A DNA stretch of 64,000 nucleotides from Burkholderiales bacterium (GCA_014860445.1 JACZJT010000023.1:106218-170217), one strand, 5' to 3'. Counted from the stretch's first letter, positions 46,620 to 56,450 are shown. Notes: generated from the letters alone by a model not told the origin. Translations and numbers: made by a program.

Positions 46620-47073
46620 CAGGCTGCCAATTGGCGATGAGCTGGTGCAGGCTGCTGGCTTCCTTGGTCTGGATCAGCTGCTCGCGCAGATCGGGGTCGG
46701 AAAACATTTGAGCCAGTTCCGACAGGATTTGCAGATGCTGCTCTGTTGCCTGCTCCGGTACCAGCAGGACGAACAACAAGCTGACCGGCTTGCCGTCCGG
46801 CGAGTCGAAAGGCACCGGGGTGTTCAGGCGCACAAATGCCGCCACAGCCTCGCGCAAGCCTTTGATCCGGCCGTGCGGAATGGCGACACCCTGACCGAGA
46901 CCGGTCGACCCCAGGCGCTCTCTCGCGAACAGGCTGTCGAACACGAGGCTGCGCGCAAGTTTTTGATTGTTTTCGAAAATAAGCCCTGCTTGTTCGAACA
47001 TGCGTTTCTTGCTGCTGACTTCCAAGTCGAGCACGATGTTCGAAGGCGGCAGTAGTTTTGAGATGAGATTCAT
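46588..47073 (-). CDS. ptsN: Nitrogen-regulatory PTS IIA protein
   Basis: A 161-residue EIIA-Ntr protein. The phosphorylated His is in GVAIPHGRIKGL. It accepts phosphate from NPr/HPr and regulates targets such as K+ transport and the phosphate response. It sits between hpf and hprK; the 32-base overlap with hprK implies coupled translation. Confidence 0.93.
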   Translation of the reverse strand: MNLISKLLPPSNIVLDLEVSSKKRMFEQAGLIFENNQKLARSLVFDSLFARERLGSTGLGQGVAIPHGRIKGLREAVAAFVRLNTPVPFDSPDGKPVSLLFVLLVPEQATEQHLQILSELAQMFSDPDLREQLIQTKEASSLHQLIANWQPDVTDQHRAAV

Positions 47074-47170
47074 GGCGCAAGAGAAGTATAGAAGGCGGGC
47101 TTCCGTCGCGCTCGAATCGCGCTGGTGGTGCCGGAAGGCGCGCCATTCTACCGCAATTCGGGTACCCGGG

Positions 47171-47494
47171 TCATTCCTCGGCGACCTGGCGCTTGAGGGT
47201 GTCGTGGGGGTGGGCGTAGGCTTTTTGCTTGTGCTTGATGATCTGGCGGTCGAGCTTGTCCATCATCAGATCGATCGCGGCGTACAAGTCCTCATCGTCG
47301 CTTTCAACGTGGATGTCCTTGCCCCGCATGTGTACGCTAATCTCGGCCTTTTGTCTCAGTTTTTGCACCGACAGAATGATGTTGACGTCAATAACTTGGT
47401 CGAAATGGCGCTGTATCCGTTCCAGCTTGGACAAGACGTAATCGCGAATCGGTTGGGTGACTTCGACGTGATGACCACTGACCTGAACGTTCAT
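47171..47494 (-). CDS. hpf: Ribosome hibernation promoting factor (short form)
   Basis: A 107-residue protein of the HPF/YfiA family, starting MNVQVSGHHVEVTQPIRDYV. Only the ribosome-binding domain is present, as in the short form that makes 100S ribosome dimers with RMF. It lies 19 bases after rpoN, its usual place. Confidence 0.93.
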   Translation of the reverse strand: MNVQVSGHHVEVTQPIRDYVLSKLERIQRHFDQVIDVNIILSVQKLRQKAEISVHMRGKDIHVESDDEDLYAAIDLMMDKLDRQIIKHKQKAYAHPHDTLKRQVAEE

Positions 47495-47513
47495 CTTCGA
47501 CTCCTTTTCTAAA

Positions 47514-48941
47514 TTACAGCGACTTACGCAGGCTGACCGATGGAATGTTCATTGATTCCCGGTACTTGGCTATAGTGCGTCGCGCAACCACTATGCCCTG
47601 TTCACCAAGAATCTTGGAGATCTTGCTGTCGGATAACGGCTTTTTCTCGTCTTCGGCGAGCACCAGTTGTTTCAGCAACGCGCGGATCGCCGTGGCCGAG
47701 CAGGCGCCGCCGGTTTCGGTGGCCACATGGCTGCCGAAGAAATATTTCAGTTCGAAGATCCCGCGCGGCGTGGCCATGAATTTCTGCGTGGTGACCCGGG
47801 ATATGGTGGACTCGTGCAGACCCAGGGTTTCGGCGATTTCACGCAGCACCAGCGGCCGCATCGCAACTTCGCCGTGGTCAAGGAAATGGCGTTGGCGTTC
47901 CACGATCGCCTGCGCCACGCGCAGTATCGTTTCGAAGCGCTGCTGTACGTTTTTGATCAGCCAGCGTGCTTCCTGCAACTGGGTGGACAGGCCGCCAGCC
48001 GAGTGCTGCTTGTCCTGCAGGATCTTGGCGTACATCCGGTTGATGCGCAGCTTCGGCATGGCATCGGGATTGAGGTTTGCAACCCAGGCATTCTTGACCT
48101 TCTTCACGATCACGTCGGGCACGATATAGCGGGTCTCGTTCGCCGCGTATTCGGCGCCCGGATGCGGATTCAGGCTTTGGATCAGGTGTTGCGCCTCGCG
48201 CAGGCTCTCGTCGTCGCAATGCAACAGACGTTTCAGGCGGGCGAAATCGTGCGCGGCGAGTTCGTTCAGGTGCTCCTGCACAATGGAGAGTGCGAGTCGG
48301 CGTGCCGGAATTTCCGGCGGCAGCGCTTTCAATTGCAGCGCCAGGCATTCTGCGGGCGAGCGTGCGCCGACTCCGGTGGGATCGAAGCTTTGCAGATGAT
48401 GCAGGGCAATATGCAACTCGTCGAGACCGACCTCCAGTTCCGGCGGCAGCATCTCGGCGATTTCGGCCAGACTCTGCGACAGGTAGCCGCCTTCGTCCAG
48501 CGCGGCGATGAGGGTGTTGACCAGGCTCTTGTCCCGCGCCGAGAGTTGGGTCAGGGCGAGTTGTCCCATCAGATGCTCGACCAGTGTGGGTGTGCTCGCC
48601 GCCAGTTGTGGATATTCCGATTCTTCCCCGTCTTCGCGCCGCGCCGCACCGGAGGGCGCGTCGGCAAACCAGTCGATGTCGGCCGGGTCGCTTGTGGTCG
48701 TATCGCTTTCCGGCGCCTCGGCAGTGCTGGCCGCGTATTCTTCGCGCTCCGCACCATTTGGCGGCGGAGGCGGGGGCTCGCTTTCCGCGTCGTCGCGCTC
48801 CAGCAAGGGGTTTTCCATCAGGAAGGTCTCGAGTTCCTGATTGAGTTCCAAGGTGGACAGTTGCAGCAGCCGAATGGATTGCTGCAACTGCGGGGTCAGC
48901 GTCAGCTGTTGCGACAGCTTGAGTTGCAGGGTTTGTTTCAT
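47514..48941 (-). CDS. rpoN: RNA polymerase sigma-54 factor
   Basis: A 475-residue sigma-54. The N-terminal activator-interacting region ([20 protein letters not shown]) is followed by an acidic linker, the core-binding domain and the HTH. The RpoN box near the end is [17 protein letters not shown] candidate target, the pilin promoter at 60689, is in this window. Confidence 0.96.
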   Translation of the reverse strand: MKQTLQLKLSQQLTLTPQLQQSIRLLQLSTLELNQELETFLMENPLLERDDAESEPPPPPPNGAEREEYAASTAEAPESDTTTSDPADIDWFADAPSGAARREDGEESEYPQLAASTPTLVEHLMGQLALTQLSARDKSLVNTLIAALDEGGYLSQSLAEIAEMLPPELEVGLDELHIALHHLQSFDPTGVGARSPAECLALQLKALPPEIPARRLALSIVQEHLNELAAHDFARLKRLLHCDDESLREAQHLIQSLNPHPGAEYAANETRYIVPDVIVKKVKNAWVANLNPDAMPKLRINRMYAKILQDKQHSAGGLSTQLQEARWLIKNVQQRFETILRVAQAIVERQRHFLDHGEVAMRPLVLREIAETLGLHESTISRVTTQKFMATPRGIFELKYFFGSHVATETGGACSATAIRALLKQLVLAEDEKKPLSDSKISKILGEQGIVVARRTIAKYRESMNIPSVSLRKSL

Positions 48942-48982
48942 CTTGTGCGGGAGCGTAGCTTTAGGGTTTTTCAGCCCCTGGG

Positions 48983-49705
48983 CTACATGCGGAAATGCTC
49001 TCCCAGATACACGCGTCTCACGTTTTCATTATAGACGATTTCATCCGGCTTGCCCTGCGCCAGGACCGATCCTTCGTTGATGATGTAGGCATGGTCGCAG
49101 ATGCCAAGGGTCTCGCGCACGTTGTGATCGGTGATCAGCACGCCGATTCCCCTTTGCTTGAGAAAGCCGATGATTTTTTGGATGTCGAGCACGGCGATCG
49201 GATCGACGCCCGCGAAAGGCTCGTCGAGCAGGATGAAACTGGGGCGCGAGGCGAGCGCGCGCGCTATTTCAACGCGGCGACGCTCGCCACCCGAGAGCGA
49301 CAGCGCCGGATTGTTGCGCAAATGCGCAATATGCAGATCGCGCAGCAGGCCTTCCAATTGTTCGCCGGTTTCCTCCTCGGACAGGTCCTGCAGCTCGAGC
49401 ACCGCGCGCACGTTTTCCTGCACCGTCAGTTTCCTGAACACCGATGTTTCCTGGGGCAGGTAGGACAAGCCCAGGCGCGCCCGGCGGTGAATCGGAAACC
49501 TGCTGATATCGGTGCCATCCAGGACGATGCTGCCGGCATCCAGCCGCACCAGTCCGACCATCATGTAAAAGCAGGTGGTTTTGCCCGCACCGTTCGGGCC
49601 GAGCAGACCGACCACCTCGCCGCTTTGTACCTCCAGGGATACGTCCTGCACCACCGTGCGGGACTTGTAGCGCTTTTTCAGATTGCTGGCCTTGAGTTGA
49701 CTCAT
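48983..49705 (-). CDS. lptB: LPS export ABC transporter ATPase LptB
   Basis: A 240-residue ATPase with Walker [15 protein letters not shown]-loop YLPQETSVF, signature [17 protein letters not shown] and Walker [13 protein letters not shown]. It powers LPS extraction from the inner membrane by LptFG. Its position beside lptA, lptC and rpoN identifies it. Confidence 0.95.
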   Translation of the reverse strand: MSQLKASNLKKRYKSRTVVQDVSLEVQSGEVVGLLGPNGAGKTTCFYMMVGLVRLDAGSIVLDGTDISRFPIHRRARLGLSYLPQETSVFRKLTVQENVRAVLELQDLSEEETGEQLEGLLRDLHIAHLRNNPALSLSGGERRRVEIARALASRPSFILLDEPFAGVDPIAVLDIQKIIGFLKQRGIGVLITDHNVRETLGICDHAYIINEGSVLAQGKPDEIVYNENVRRVYLGEHFRM

Positions 49706-49740
49706 CTATGGCTGGCTCATTTGTGGTCGGCTTGTTCGCG

Positions 49741-50307
49741 CTAGCGCTTCGGTGGGGCTGTTGCGGGGGCCTTTTCGGCGTCGCCGACGGCAGCGCGCGG
49801 CTGGATTACCGCGTGTACCCTGCCTTTGGGGGCCTCGTTCGTGCCGGTGCCCGTGCCGCCGGTGACAGTGAAATACTCGGTGCGGGAATCGTAGGAGATG
49901 TAGTTGCCGCGCACTTCGTCCGCGGGTTCGCGCAGGAGTCTGGCACGATTGAAGAATTCCACACGGTCCAGTTTGCCGTCGTATTCGATACGCTGGGCTT
50001 CGCCCTGAATATAGCCTTCGGCGCCGTCGCGTTTCTGGCGAAACACGGCCGGGTTGCCGCTGGCGCTGCCAAATTGGTGACCGTCCTTGTCCTGCCGCAC
50101 CGTTACCTTGTCGGCGCGTATGCTGAGCGTTCCCTGGGTCATCAGTACATTGCCCTCGAACACGCTCGTGCGTTTGGTGTCGTCGACGTGCATGCGGTCG
50201 GACTCGAGGTTGATGGGCTTGGCCCGGTCGGCGCGCTCAGCCTGGGCCGTTCCGGCCAACAGCCCGGCACAGCAGAGCAGGAAGGCGATTTTTCTATTTG
50301 CCCGCAT
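49741..50307 (-). CDS. lptA: LPS transport periplasmic protein LptA
   Basis: A 188-residue periplasmic protein with a signal peptide (cleavage near AQAERA) and the OstA-like beta-jellyroll (VLMTQGTLSIRADKVTV). It forms the periplasmic bridge that carries LPS. It overlaps lptC by 14 bases and is 35 bases before lptB. Confidence 0.9.
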   Translation of the reverse strand: MRANRKIAFLLCCAGLLAGTAQAERADRAKPINLESDRMHVDDTKRTSVFEGNVLMTQGTLSIRADKVTVRQDKDGHQFGSASGNPAVFRQKRDGAEGYIQGEAQRIEYDGKLDRVEFFNRARLLREPADEVRGNYISYDSRTEYFTVTGGTGTGTNEAPKGRVHAVIQPRAAVGDAEKAPATAPPKR

Positions 50308-50869
50308 CGAAGGTGCCCCGGACCTGAGACAAGAGCTCGAACCGCCTCGTCTTGTTGTTCAATTCCATGCCTACGCCGGCAAGCCTGGAGCGGCCCTCGG
50401 TGATGGTCACGGGTTTGTCGGTGCGGGCGAGATCGCGCTCTGGAACGATTTGCAGGTATTCGGTTCGCATGCGCAGCTCGCTTCGTCCCCGGCCGGCTTC
50501 GCGTACCACCACGACATCGCCGTAAAAGCTGGCTTCTTCGCCGTCCCCGGAGACCACGCCGCGGTTGGCGCGGATGACAATCGGTGCGGCGTCGTCATGT
50601 TGCTGCACCAGGCGCGGCTCCACGATGTCGGTGCTCTCGTCATCCGGAAAATGCAGCATGCGCGTGGCCGACAGGCTGTACTCGGGTTTTCCCGTTGTGC
50701 TCATTTTGGTGACGCCGAAATCTTCCGCGATGAAATCCGGATCGTGGCGCGTCTTGCCGGAGTTGTCCCGATCGGGCGCCTGTACTGCGCGTTCCAGCCA
50801 GAAGCTGCCCGCTGCCAGCACCAGCAGCAGCAGCAGCGGAAACAGACTGGATGTCCTGTTCCGTCTCAT
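50294..50869 (-). CDS. lptC: LPS export inner-membrane protein LptC
   Basis: A 191-residue bitopic protein: one N-terminal membrane helix (LFPLLLLLVLAAGSFWL) and a periplasmic jellyroll. It hands LPS from LptBFG to LptA. Sequence conservation in this family is low; the position between kdsC and lptA is the main support. Confidence 0.88.
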   Translation of the reverse strand: MRRNRTSSLFPLLLLLVLAAGSFWLERAVQAPDRDNSGKTRHDPDFIAEDFGVTKMSTTGKPEYSLSATRMLHFPDDESTDIVEPRLVQQHDDAAPIVIRANRGVVSGDGEEASFYGDVVVVREAGRGRSELRMRTEYLQIVPERDLARTDKPVTITEGRSRLAGVGMELNNKTRRFELLSQVRGTFDAGK

Positions 50870-50893
50870 TGTCTGTCGTTCATCGAATTTGGC

Positions 50894-51472
50894 TCACAGC
50901 AAGTGCGCGTCGACCGCGCGTTCAAGCGCGTCCTGGGCGCTCAAGATGAACTCGCATATTTCGCGTACTGCGCCATGTCCGCCCTGCGCGCGCGTCACAT
51001 AGTGCGCGCGGCGCTTTAACGCCTCCGGCGCGGCCGGAACGGTCGCGGCAAAGCCGCAACGCGTGATGAGCGGCAGGTCCAGCAGGTCGTCGCCCATATA
51101 ACCCGATTGCGCCGCATCCAGCCGCAGTTGCGCCAGCAACGCGGCATAAGCGCCGCGCTTGTCCTCGACGCCCTGATGCAGGTGCGCGATACCCAGGTTG
51201 GCTGCACGCAATTCCACTGCGCGCGAACGCCTGGCCGTGATCAGCGCGACCTCGACCCCTTGCTGCCGCAGCATCTTGACGCCATGGCCGTCCTGAATAT
51301 TGAACGCCTTCAGTTCCTCCCCGCGCTCGGAGTAATAGAGCATGCCGTCGGTCATTACGCCGTCGACATCGAAGATCATCAGTTTCAGGGCTTTGGCGCG
51401 CAGCAGGGCTCCATCCAGGTCCCCGCGCTCGGGCGTGCCATGCTGAACCTTGCGCTTCAATGGGCGTGCCAT
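50894..51472 (-). CDS. kdsC: KDO-8-phosphate phosphatase
   Basis: A 192-residue HAD phosphatase without a cap domain. The nucleophile Asp is in MIFDVDGVMTDGML, with ALITARRS and YMGDDLLDLPLI as later motifs. It makes free KDO for LPS inner core. It starts 6 bases after the kdsD stop. Confidence 0.93.
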   Translation of the reverse strand: MARPLKRKVQHGTPERGDLDGALLRAKALKLMIFDVDGVMTDGMLYYSERGEELKAFNIQDGHGVKMLRQQGVEVALITARRSRAVELRAANLGIAHLHQGVEDKRGAYAALLAQLRLDAAQSGYMGDDLLDLPLITRCGFAATVPAAPEALKRRAHYVTRAQGGHGAVREICEFILSAQDALERAVDAHLL

Positions 51473-51478
51473 CGGCGT

Positions 51479-52462
51479 TCAGATGACCTTGGCGCGGAAC
51501 AGGTCGTGCATGTTCAGCGCGCCGACCAGCTTGCCTGCCTCGCTGACGACCAGCAACTGGTTGACCTTGCGTTCTTCCATGATCTGCACCGCTTCGACCG
51601 CGAGTTTGTCCGGACCGATGGTGCGCGGCCCGCGCGTCATGATGTCCGCAATGCGCGCAGCCCGGATGTCGTCGATCTGGGCCAGCGTCCGGCGCAGATC
51701 GCCGTCTGTAAATACGCCGCTTACCTGCCCCGCGGCGTCGAGCACCGCCGTCATGCCCATGCGCTTTTGCGACATTTCCAGCAGGGCTTCGGAAAAGCTG
51801 GCGGTTTCCGGCACAGAGGGTACGTCGTCGCCGGTTCGCATCACGTCGCGCACGTGGGTGAGCAGGCGCCGCCCCAGTGCGCCGCCCGGATGCGAGCGTG
51901 CGAAGTCCTCGGCGCCAAAGCCCTTGGCGTCGAGCAATGCCACCGCCAGCGCATCACCCAGCGCGAGCGCGGCGGTGGTGCTGGCAGTCGGCGCAAGATT
52001 GAGCGGACAGGCTTCCTTGTCGACGTGCGCGTCCAGGTGCACGTCGGCTTCGCGTGCGAGTGCCGAATTGGTGTTTCCGGTGATCGCGATAAGCTGCGCT
52101 CCCTGGCGTTTTAACATCGGCAGAATGGTGAGCAGTTCCTCGCTTTCGCCGGAGTTGGACAGCGCGATGAGCACGTCGTCGCGCGCGATCATGCCGATGT
52201 CGCCATGGCTGGCCTCCGCCGGATGCACGAAGTAGGCCGGCGTGCCGGTGCTCGCCATGGTGGAAGCGATCTTGCGCGCAATATGGCCGGATTTTCCGAT
52301 GCCGCTCACCACCACGCGACCCTTGCAGTTGAGCAGCAGAGCCACGGCGTCAAGAAAACTCTGACCCAGCCGCGCAGAGAGGCTTTGAATGGCCTCTGCT
52401 TCGATGGCGAGCACCTGTTTTGCCAGCTCCAGCGCGGTCTTGGACGGTAAGATTTTGTCCAT
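51479..52462 (-). CDS. kdsD: D-arabinose-5-phosphate isomerase
   Basis: A 327-residue enzyme of the KdsD/GutQ family that makes arabinose 5-phosphate, the first precursor of KDO. An N-terminal SIS domain (SGIGKSGHIARKIASTMASTG, SNSGESEELL) is followed by two CBS domains. The start is set at MDKILPSK (52462), which matches family length; MIPAAS at 52483 is possible, but a TATACT at 52491-52496 would leave it leaderless. Confidence 0.92.
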   Translation of the reverse strand: MDKILPSKTALELAKQVLAIEAEAIQSLSARLGQSFLDAVALLLNCKGRVVVSGIGKSGHIARKIASTMASTGTPAYFVHPAEASHGDIGMIARDDVLIALSNSGESEELLTILPMLKRQGAQLIAITGNTNSALAREADVHLDAHVDKEACPLNLAPTASTTAALALGDALAVALLDAKGFGAEDFARSHPGGALGRRLLTHVRDVMRTGDDVPSVPETASFSEALLEMSQKRMGMTAVLDAAGQVSGVFTDGDLRRTLAQIDDIRAARIADIMTRGPRTIGPDKLAVEAVQIMEERKVNQLLVVSEAGKLVGALNMHDLFRAKVI

Positions 52463-52535
52463 GCGGGATGCTGCAGGTATCATGGGGCAAAGTATATCAG
52501 AACGCCAACCCCACCCTTTCGAAGCCCGGGCCCCG

Positions 52536-54518
52536 ATGACCAATCCGCTTGAACTGGTACTGCTGCTGCTGGCTAGCGCCGTGCTGGTGGTGGTGCTGGC
52601 GCGCATCCTGCATCTGCCGCCGATGCTCGGCTACCTGCTGGTGGGCGTCGCCATCGGGCCGCATGCCTTGCATTGGATCCCGGAGAGCAAGGAACCGGGC
52701 TACACCTATCTGGCCGAGTTCGGCGTGGTGTTCCTGATGTTCTCCATCGGTCTGGAGTTCAGTCTGCCCAAGCTATTCAACATGCGCCGCGTGGTGTTAG
52801 GCCTGGGAATGGGGCAGGTGCTGCTCACCATATTCGCACCGACCGTGGCCGCCTGGTTGTTGGGATATCCCTGGCAACTCGGCTTTGCGCTGGGCGGAGC
52901 GCTCGCCATGTCCTCGACCGCGATCGTGATCAAGCTGCTGGCCGAGCGCATGCAGCTGGAATCGGCGCACGGACGGGAGATCATCGGTGTCCTGCTGTTC
53001 CAGGATTTGGCCGTGGTGCCGCTCCTGATCCTGATCCCGGCGCTGGCACAGCCGGCGGAGAATCTCGCGCCGGTGCTGGTGCTGGCGCTGGTGAAGGCCG
53101 CGGCGGTGTTGTTCCTGATCCTGTTCGCAGGACAGAAACTGATGCGCGGCTGGTTCCACATCGTGGCGCGGCGGCGCTCGCACGAATTGTTCGTGCTGAA
53201 CGTGTTGCTGATCACCCTCGGCCTCGCCTGGGCCACCGAAATCGCGGGCTTGTCGCTTGCGCTGGGGGCTTTTCTCGCCGGCATGCTGATTTCGGAAACG
53301 GAATACCGGCATCAGGTGGAGGAGGACATTAAGCCGTTCCGCGACTTGCTGCTGGGGCTGTTCTTTGTCACCGTCGGCATGCAGTTGGACGTATCCGTGG
53401 TGGTCGACCGATTCGGGCTGGTACTGCTGCTGTTCACGGTCCCAGTGCTGTTCAAGTTCGCCTTGATCGCTGTGCTTTCGCGCCTGTTCGGCGCCACCCC
53501 AGGCAATGCGCTGCGCACCTCGCTGGGGCTGGCACAGGCGGGCGAATTCGGCTTCGTGCTGCTGGCGCTAGCCGGAGGAGTCGGGCTGGTGGATCAAGCG
53601 CTGCTGCAGCCCGTCCTTGCGGCCATGCTTTTGTCCATGCTGAGCGCGCCTTTCCTGATTCATTACAGCGACCGGCTGGTGCTGCGTTTCGTTGCTTCGG
53701 AATGGATGCTGCGCTCGCTCGAACTGCACCAGATCGCCGTTTCCGGCATGGCGGCCGCGAAGCATGTCGTGCTGTGCGGTTACGGTCGCACCGGACAGAA
53801 CCTTTCGCGTTTTCTCGAACAGGAAGGCATCAGCTACATCGCGCTCGACCTCGACCCGGAGCGCGTGCGCGAGGCGGCGGCGGCCGGCGATACGGTTGTG
53901 TACGGTGACGGCGCGCGCCGCGAGGCCTTGATCGCAGCGGGCCTCGCGCGTGCCAGCGCCCTGGTGATTTCGTTTCCCGACATACCCGCCGCACTCAAGA
54001 TCCTGCACCACGCGCACCAGATCAACCCGGCGCTGCCGGTGATCGTGCGCACGCTGGACGATGTGGACATGGAGCGCTTGCAGGAGGCCGGCGCCGCGGA
54101 GGTGGTGCCCGACACCTTCGAATCCAGCCTGATGCTCGCGAGCCACGCGCTGGTGCTGATGGGCGTGCCGCTTGCGCGGGTGGTGCGCAGCATGCGCGCG
54201 GTGCGCGAGAACCGCTACAGCCTGCTGCGCGGGTTCTTCCACGGTGAAGGCGACGCGCCGGCGGATGTCGCGGAGCACCGGCAGCCGCGCCTGCATTCGA
54301 TCACGCTCACGCAGGGCGCTTATGCCGTCGGAAAAACCCTGGCCGAACTGGACCTGACGGCGCTCGCCGCCAGCGTGACGCGGGTGCGCCGTCGCGGCAT
54401 CCGCGCCGGCGAACCCGCGCCCGAAACCCGCTTCGAGGCGGGCGATGTGGTGGTGGTGCTGGGCGAACTCGATGCGCTCGAGGCGGCGGAAATTCGCATG
54501 CTGCAGGGGACGAAATAA
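52536..54518 (+). CDS. CPA2 monovalent cation:proton antiporter with RCK/TrkA domain
   Basis: A 660-residue protein of the KefB/YbaL type. About 12 transmembrane helices span residues 1-390 (LPPMLGYLLVGVAIGPHAL early; MLISETEYRHQVEEDIKPF as a loop). A TrkA-N domain follows, with VVLCGYGRTGQNLSRFL as the nucleotide-binding motif, and then a TrkA-C-like domain. It exchanges K+ or Na+ for H+. It is divergent from kdsD with a 74-base gap. Its last 15 codons recur at 56896-56940, and its last 36 codons recur diverged at 57908-58015. Confidence 0.9.
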   Translation: MTNPLELVLLLLASAVLVVVLARILHLPPMLGYLLVGVAIGPHALHWIPESKEPGYTYLAEFGVVFLMFSIGLEFSLPKLFNMRRVVLGLGMGQVLLTIFAPTVAAWLLGYPWQLGFALGGALAMSSTAIVIKLLAERMQLESAHGREIIGVLLFQDLAVVPLLILIPALAQPAENLAPVLVLALVKAAAVLFLILFAGQKLMRGWFHIVARRRSHELFVLNVLLITLGLAWATEIAGLSLALGAFLAGMLISETEYRHQVEEDIKPFRDLLLGLFFVTVGMQLDVSVVVDRFGLVLLLFTVPVLFKFALIAVLSRLFGATPGNALRTSLGLAQAGEFGFVLLALAGGVGLVDQALLQPVLAAMLLSMLSAPFLIHYSDRLVLRFVASEWMLRSLELHQIAVSGMAAAKHVVLCGYGRTGQNLSRFLEQEGISYIALDLDPERVREAAAAGDTVVYGDGARREALIAAGLARASALVISFPDIPAALKILHHAHQINPALPVIVRTLDDVDMERLQEAGAAEVVPDTFESSLMLASHALVLMGVPLARVVRSMRAVRENRYSLLRGFFHGEGDAPADVAEHRQPRLHSITLTQGAYAVGKTLAELDLTALAASVTRVRRRGIRAGEPAPETRFEAGDVVVVLGELDALEAAEIRMLQGTK

Positions 54519-54599
54519 AGAACCTGCCTCTCGTGGGCAGGCGTTAATCAAGTTACCGTGTTGGCGATTTGATTCAGACCTGTGCCCCCGAGAGGGAAA

Positions 54600-54633
54600 G
54601 CGGACCTCCTTCTTGTCCGCGTCTTCTATTTTA
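54600..54633 (+). terminator. Candidate terminator after the antiporter gene
   Basis: GCGGAC (54600-54605) and GTCCGC (54615-54620) form a 6-bp stem followed by a T-rich run. A weaker stem, CCTGCC/GGCAGG, lies at 54523-54541, just after the stop. Confidence 0.45.
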
Positions 54634-54640
54634 CAGTGCG

Positions 54641-54722
54641 TTGCAGTTTAATATTGCATGTATATATAACTAATTGACTATACATATGTTTGCTAGTATA
54701 TTTAATTGCATATTGCGTTGCA
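54641..54722 (+). promoter_or_regulatory. Promoter of the HipA/YjjJ-like gene with paired TTGCA boxes
   Basis: TTGACT (54674-54679) and TATATT (54697-54702) are 17 bp apart, a good sigma-70 promoter with a start near 54709. TTGCA motifs at 54641, 54654, 54706 and 54718 lie as two pairs flanking it, a layout expected for autoregulation by a DNA-binding toxin. The stretch is far more AT-rich than the surroundings. Confidence 0.7.
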
Positions 54723-54737
54723 TTATTTTAGATTGCC

Positions 54738-56105
54738 GTGACCAAGCTAAGAAGTGATGACCTGATCCGGATACTGCGGCAGCACCCCCGATCGGGCAGC
54801 GCAGAACTGTGCGCGCGACTCAAGGGCATTAGCCGCGCCACGCTGACGCGCGCGCTGAAGACACTCGGGGATGCCGTGATTAGCGGCGGAGAATCACGCC
54901 GTACCCGCTATGCCTTGCGCCGGCCGCTTCGAGGGAACGCCGCACCCATTCCGCTCTACCGCATTGATGAGAACGGGCAGGGACACGAAATCGGGGAACT
55001 GTCATTAACTTATCCCGAGGGCTCCCACCTGTCATTCCGGGAAACCTTTCCCTGGCCGCTACACAGGGACATGTCGGACGGCTGGTTTCACGGTTTGCCC
55101 TACACCCTGATCGACATGCGCCCCCAAGGATTTCTCGGGCGCAACTTTGCCCACGCTCGCGCCCTCGACCTGGGGGTGTCGGATAAGCCTGACGACTGGC
55201 CGGATGACGATGTTGTCCATGTACTGGCGACGACAGGATATGACCAGCCAGGTGACCTGATTCTCGGGGAAGCAGCCTATCGTCGCTTTCTCGATTATCG
55301 CCGGATCGGCGCAGACCGCTTCCTTGCGGAATCTGCGGTTGGAGCAAGCTACCTTCGGTCAGCTGAAGCCGCTATGAGGCATGGCGACGCCGGTTCATCT
55401 GCCGGCGGCGAATTTCCCAAGTTCACAGCTAGCCGTCACCTCAATGGAAAAAAAGTCGATGTCATAGTCAAATTTTCCGGAGCGGATGACTCCGTTGCGG
55501 TACGCCGATGGTCGGACCTGCTGGTTTGCGAGCATCTTGCTTCCTTGACCATGCCTCGGGTATTGCAGATGCCGTCTGCCGATTCCGCAATTTATCAGTA
55601 TGGCGGGAGAACATTTCTGGAGGTCGTGCGCTTCGACCGCCACGGCGATTTCGGTCGCTCACCCGTTTGCACCCTCGGCAGCCTTAACGCCGCCCTGACC
55701 GGCACCGCGGGCCGCAATTGGCCAAAGACGGTGCGCATGCTTCAAGCGGCAGGCTGGCTCTCCGAAATAGACACGGTCGCGCTGATTTGGTGGTTTGGGA
55801 AGCTCATCGGAAATACCGATATGCATGACGGCAATCTTGCCTTCCGTCCGGGCCTGGCGCTCGCTCCCGCATACGACATGTTGCCAATGGTGTATGCGCC
55901 GATGCGCGGTGGAGAACTGCCGAACAGGGAATTTTCACCAGCCCCGCCATTGCCGGCCGAGGCGCCGATATGGATTGAGGCCGCCGAAGCCGCGGTCTAT
56001 TTTTGGAACCTCTGCGCCGAGGACGGTCGAATCAGCGCTGACTTTCGCAGAATCTGCGGCGATAACGGGCGAAATATCGCGGCTTTACTCTCACGCATGC
56101 AGTGA
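54738..56105 (+). CDS. HipA family toxin with N-terminal HTH (YjjJ type)
   Basis: A 455-residue protein. Residues 1-70 look like a winged helix (DLIRILRQHPRSGSAELCARL). A HipA-like kinase fold follows, with the catalytic-loop motif NTDMHDGNLAF (Asp361, His363, Asn366) and LAPAYDMLPM. HipA kinases phosphorylate tRNA synthetases or other targets. The domain order is that of YjjJ, where DNA-binding and kinase parts are one protein, so no separate hipB is expected and none is present. The start is GTG 54738. Confidence 0.85.
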   Translation: MTKLRSDDLIRILRQHPRSGSAELCARLKGISRATLTRALKTLGDAVISGGESRRTRYALRRPLRGNAAPIPLYRIDENGQGHEIGELSLTYPEGSHLSFRETFPWPLHRDMSDGWFHGLPYTLIDMRPQGFLGRNFAHARALDLGVSDKPDDWPDDDVVHVLATTGYDQPGDLILGEAAYRRFLDYRRIGADRFLAESAVGASYLRSAEAAMRHGDAGSSAGGEFPKFTASRHLNGKKVDVIVKFSGADDSVAVRRWSDLLVCEHLASLTMPRVLQMPSADSAIYQYGGRTFLEVVRFDRHGDFGRSPVCTLGSLNAALTGTAGRNWPKTVRMLQAAGWLSEIDTVALIWWFGKLIGNTDMHDGNLAFRPGLALAPAYDMLPMVYAPMRGGELPNREFSPAPPLPAEAPIWIEAAEAAVYFWNLCAEDGRISADFRRICGDNGRNIAALLSRMQ

Positions 56106-56139
56106 GATTTTCCGCGCAGGTTTCAGTCTGCCCGACTCC

Positions 56140-56176
56140 CCGACGTTCACCTGCGCTTGTATTCGAATCGTTATGC
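56140..56176. repeat. Islet direct repeat, copy A
   Basis: A 37-base segment containing GTTCACCTGCGCTTG that recurs at 57029-57065 with about 31 identical positions. Both copies sit at the 3' end of a minus-strand antitoxin-type gene (before the FitA-like and HigA-like stops). Confidence 0.6.
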
Positions 56177-56204
56177 CGCTCAAGCGGCCGGGATTCCGAA
56201 GTGC

Positions 56205-56450
56205 TCAAGCTTTCGGCGCGGCGGACAAGCGTGCCGCGCGTCGCTTCGGAATCGGCAGGTCTTCCGCCTTGAGGCCGGCAAAACGCCGTTGTATCCGTTG
56301 CGCGAAGCCGGCGCCGGCGGGCTGCGTCTGTACCGCCCGGCGCAGGATGTCGCGCGCCTCCTGCTCCATGGAGCAACCGTGGCGGGCCGCTTGCCGGCGC
56401 AGCAGGCTCTTGAGTTCATCGTCCAGATTGCGGATCGTCAGGTTGGTCAT
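56205..56450 (-). CDS. FitA-like ribbon-helix-helix antitoxin without a toxin
   Basis: An 81-residue protein starting MTNLTIRNLDDELKSLLRRQ, the N-terminal pattern of FitA/StbC-type ribbon-helix-helix antitoxins that pair with PIN-domain toxins. A PIN gene would be expected directly downstream, but only 99 bases remain before the HipA gene stop, so the toxin is missing. An ACCCCGGGGT dyad lies just upstream of the start. A larger open frame extends up to 56612 but looks non-coding. Confidence 0.7.
   Translation of the reverse strand: MTNLTIRNLDDELKSLLRRQAARHGCSMEQEARDILRRAVQTQPAGAGFAQRIQRRFAGLKAEDLPIPKRRAARLSAAPKA

Noticed and set aside
47667..49034. A 455-codon plus-strand frame opposite rpoN
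   Set aside because: Reverse shadow of sigma-54.
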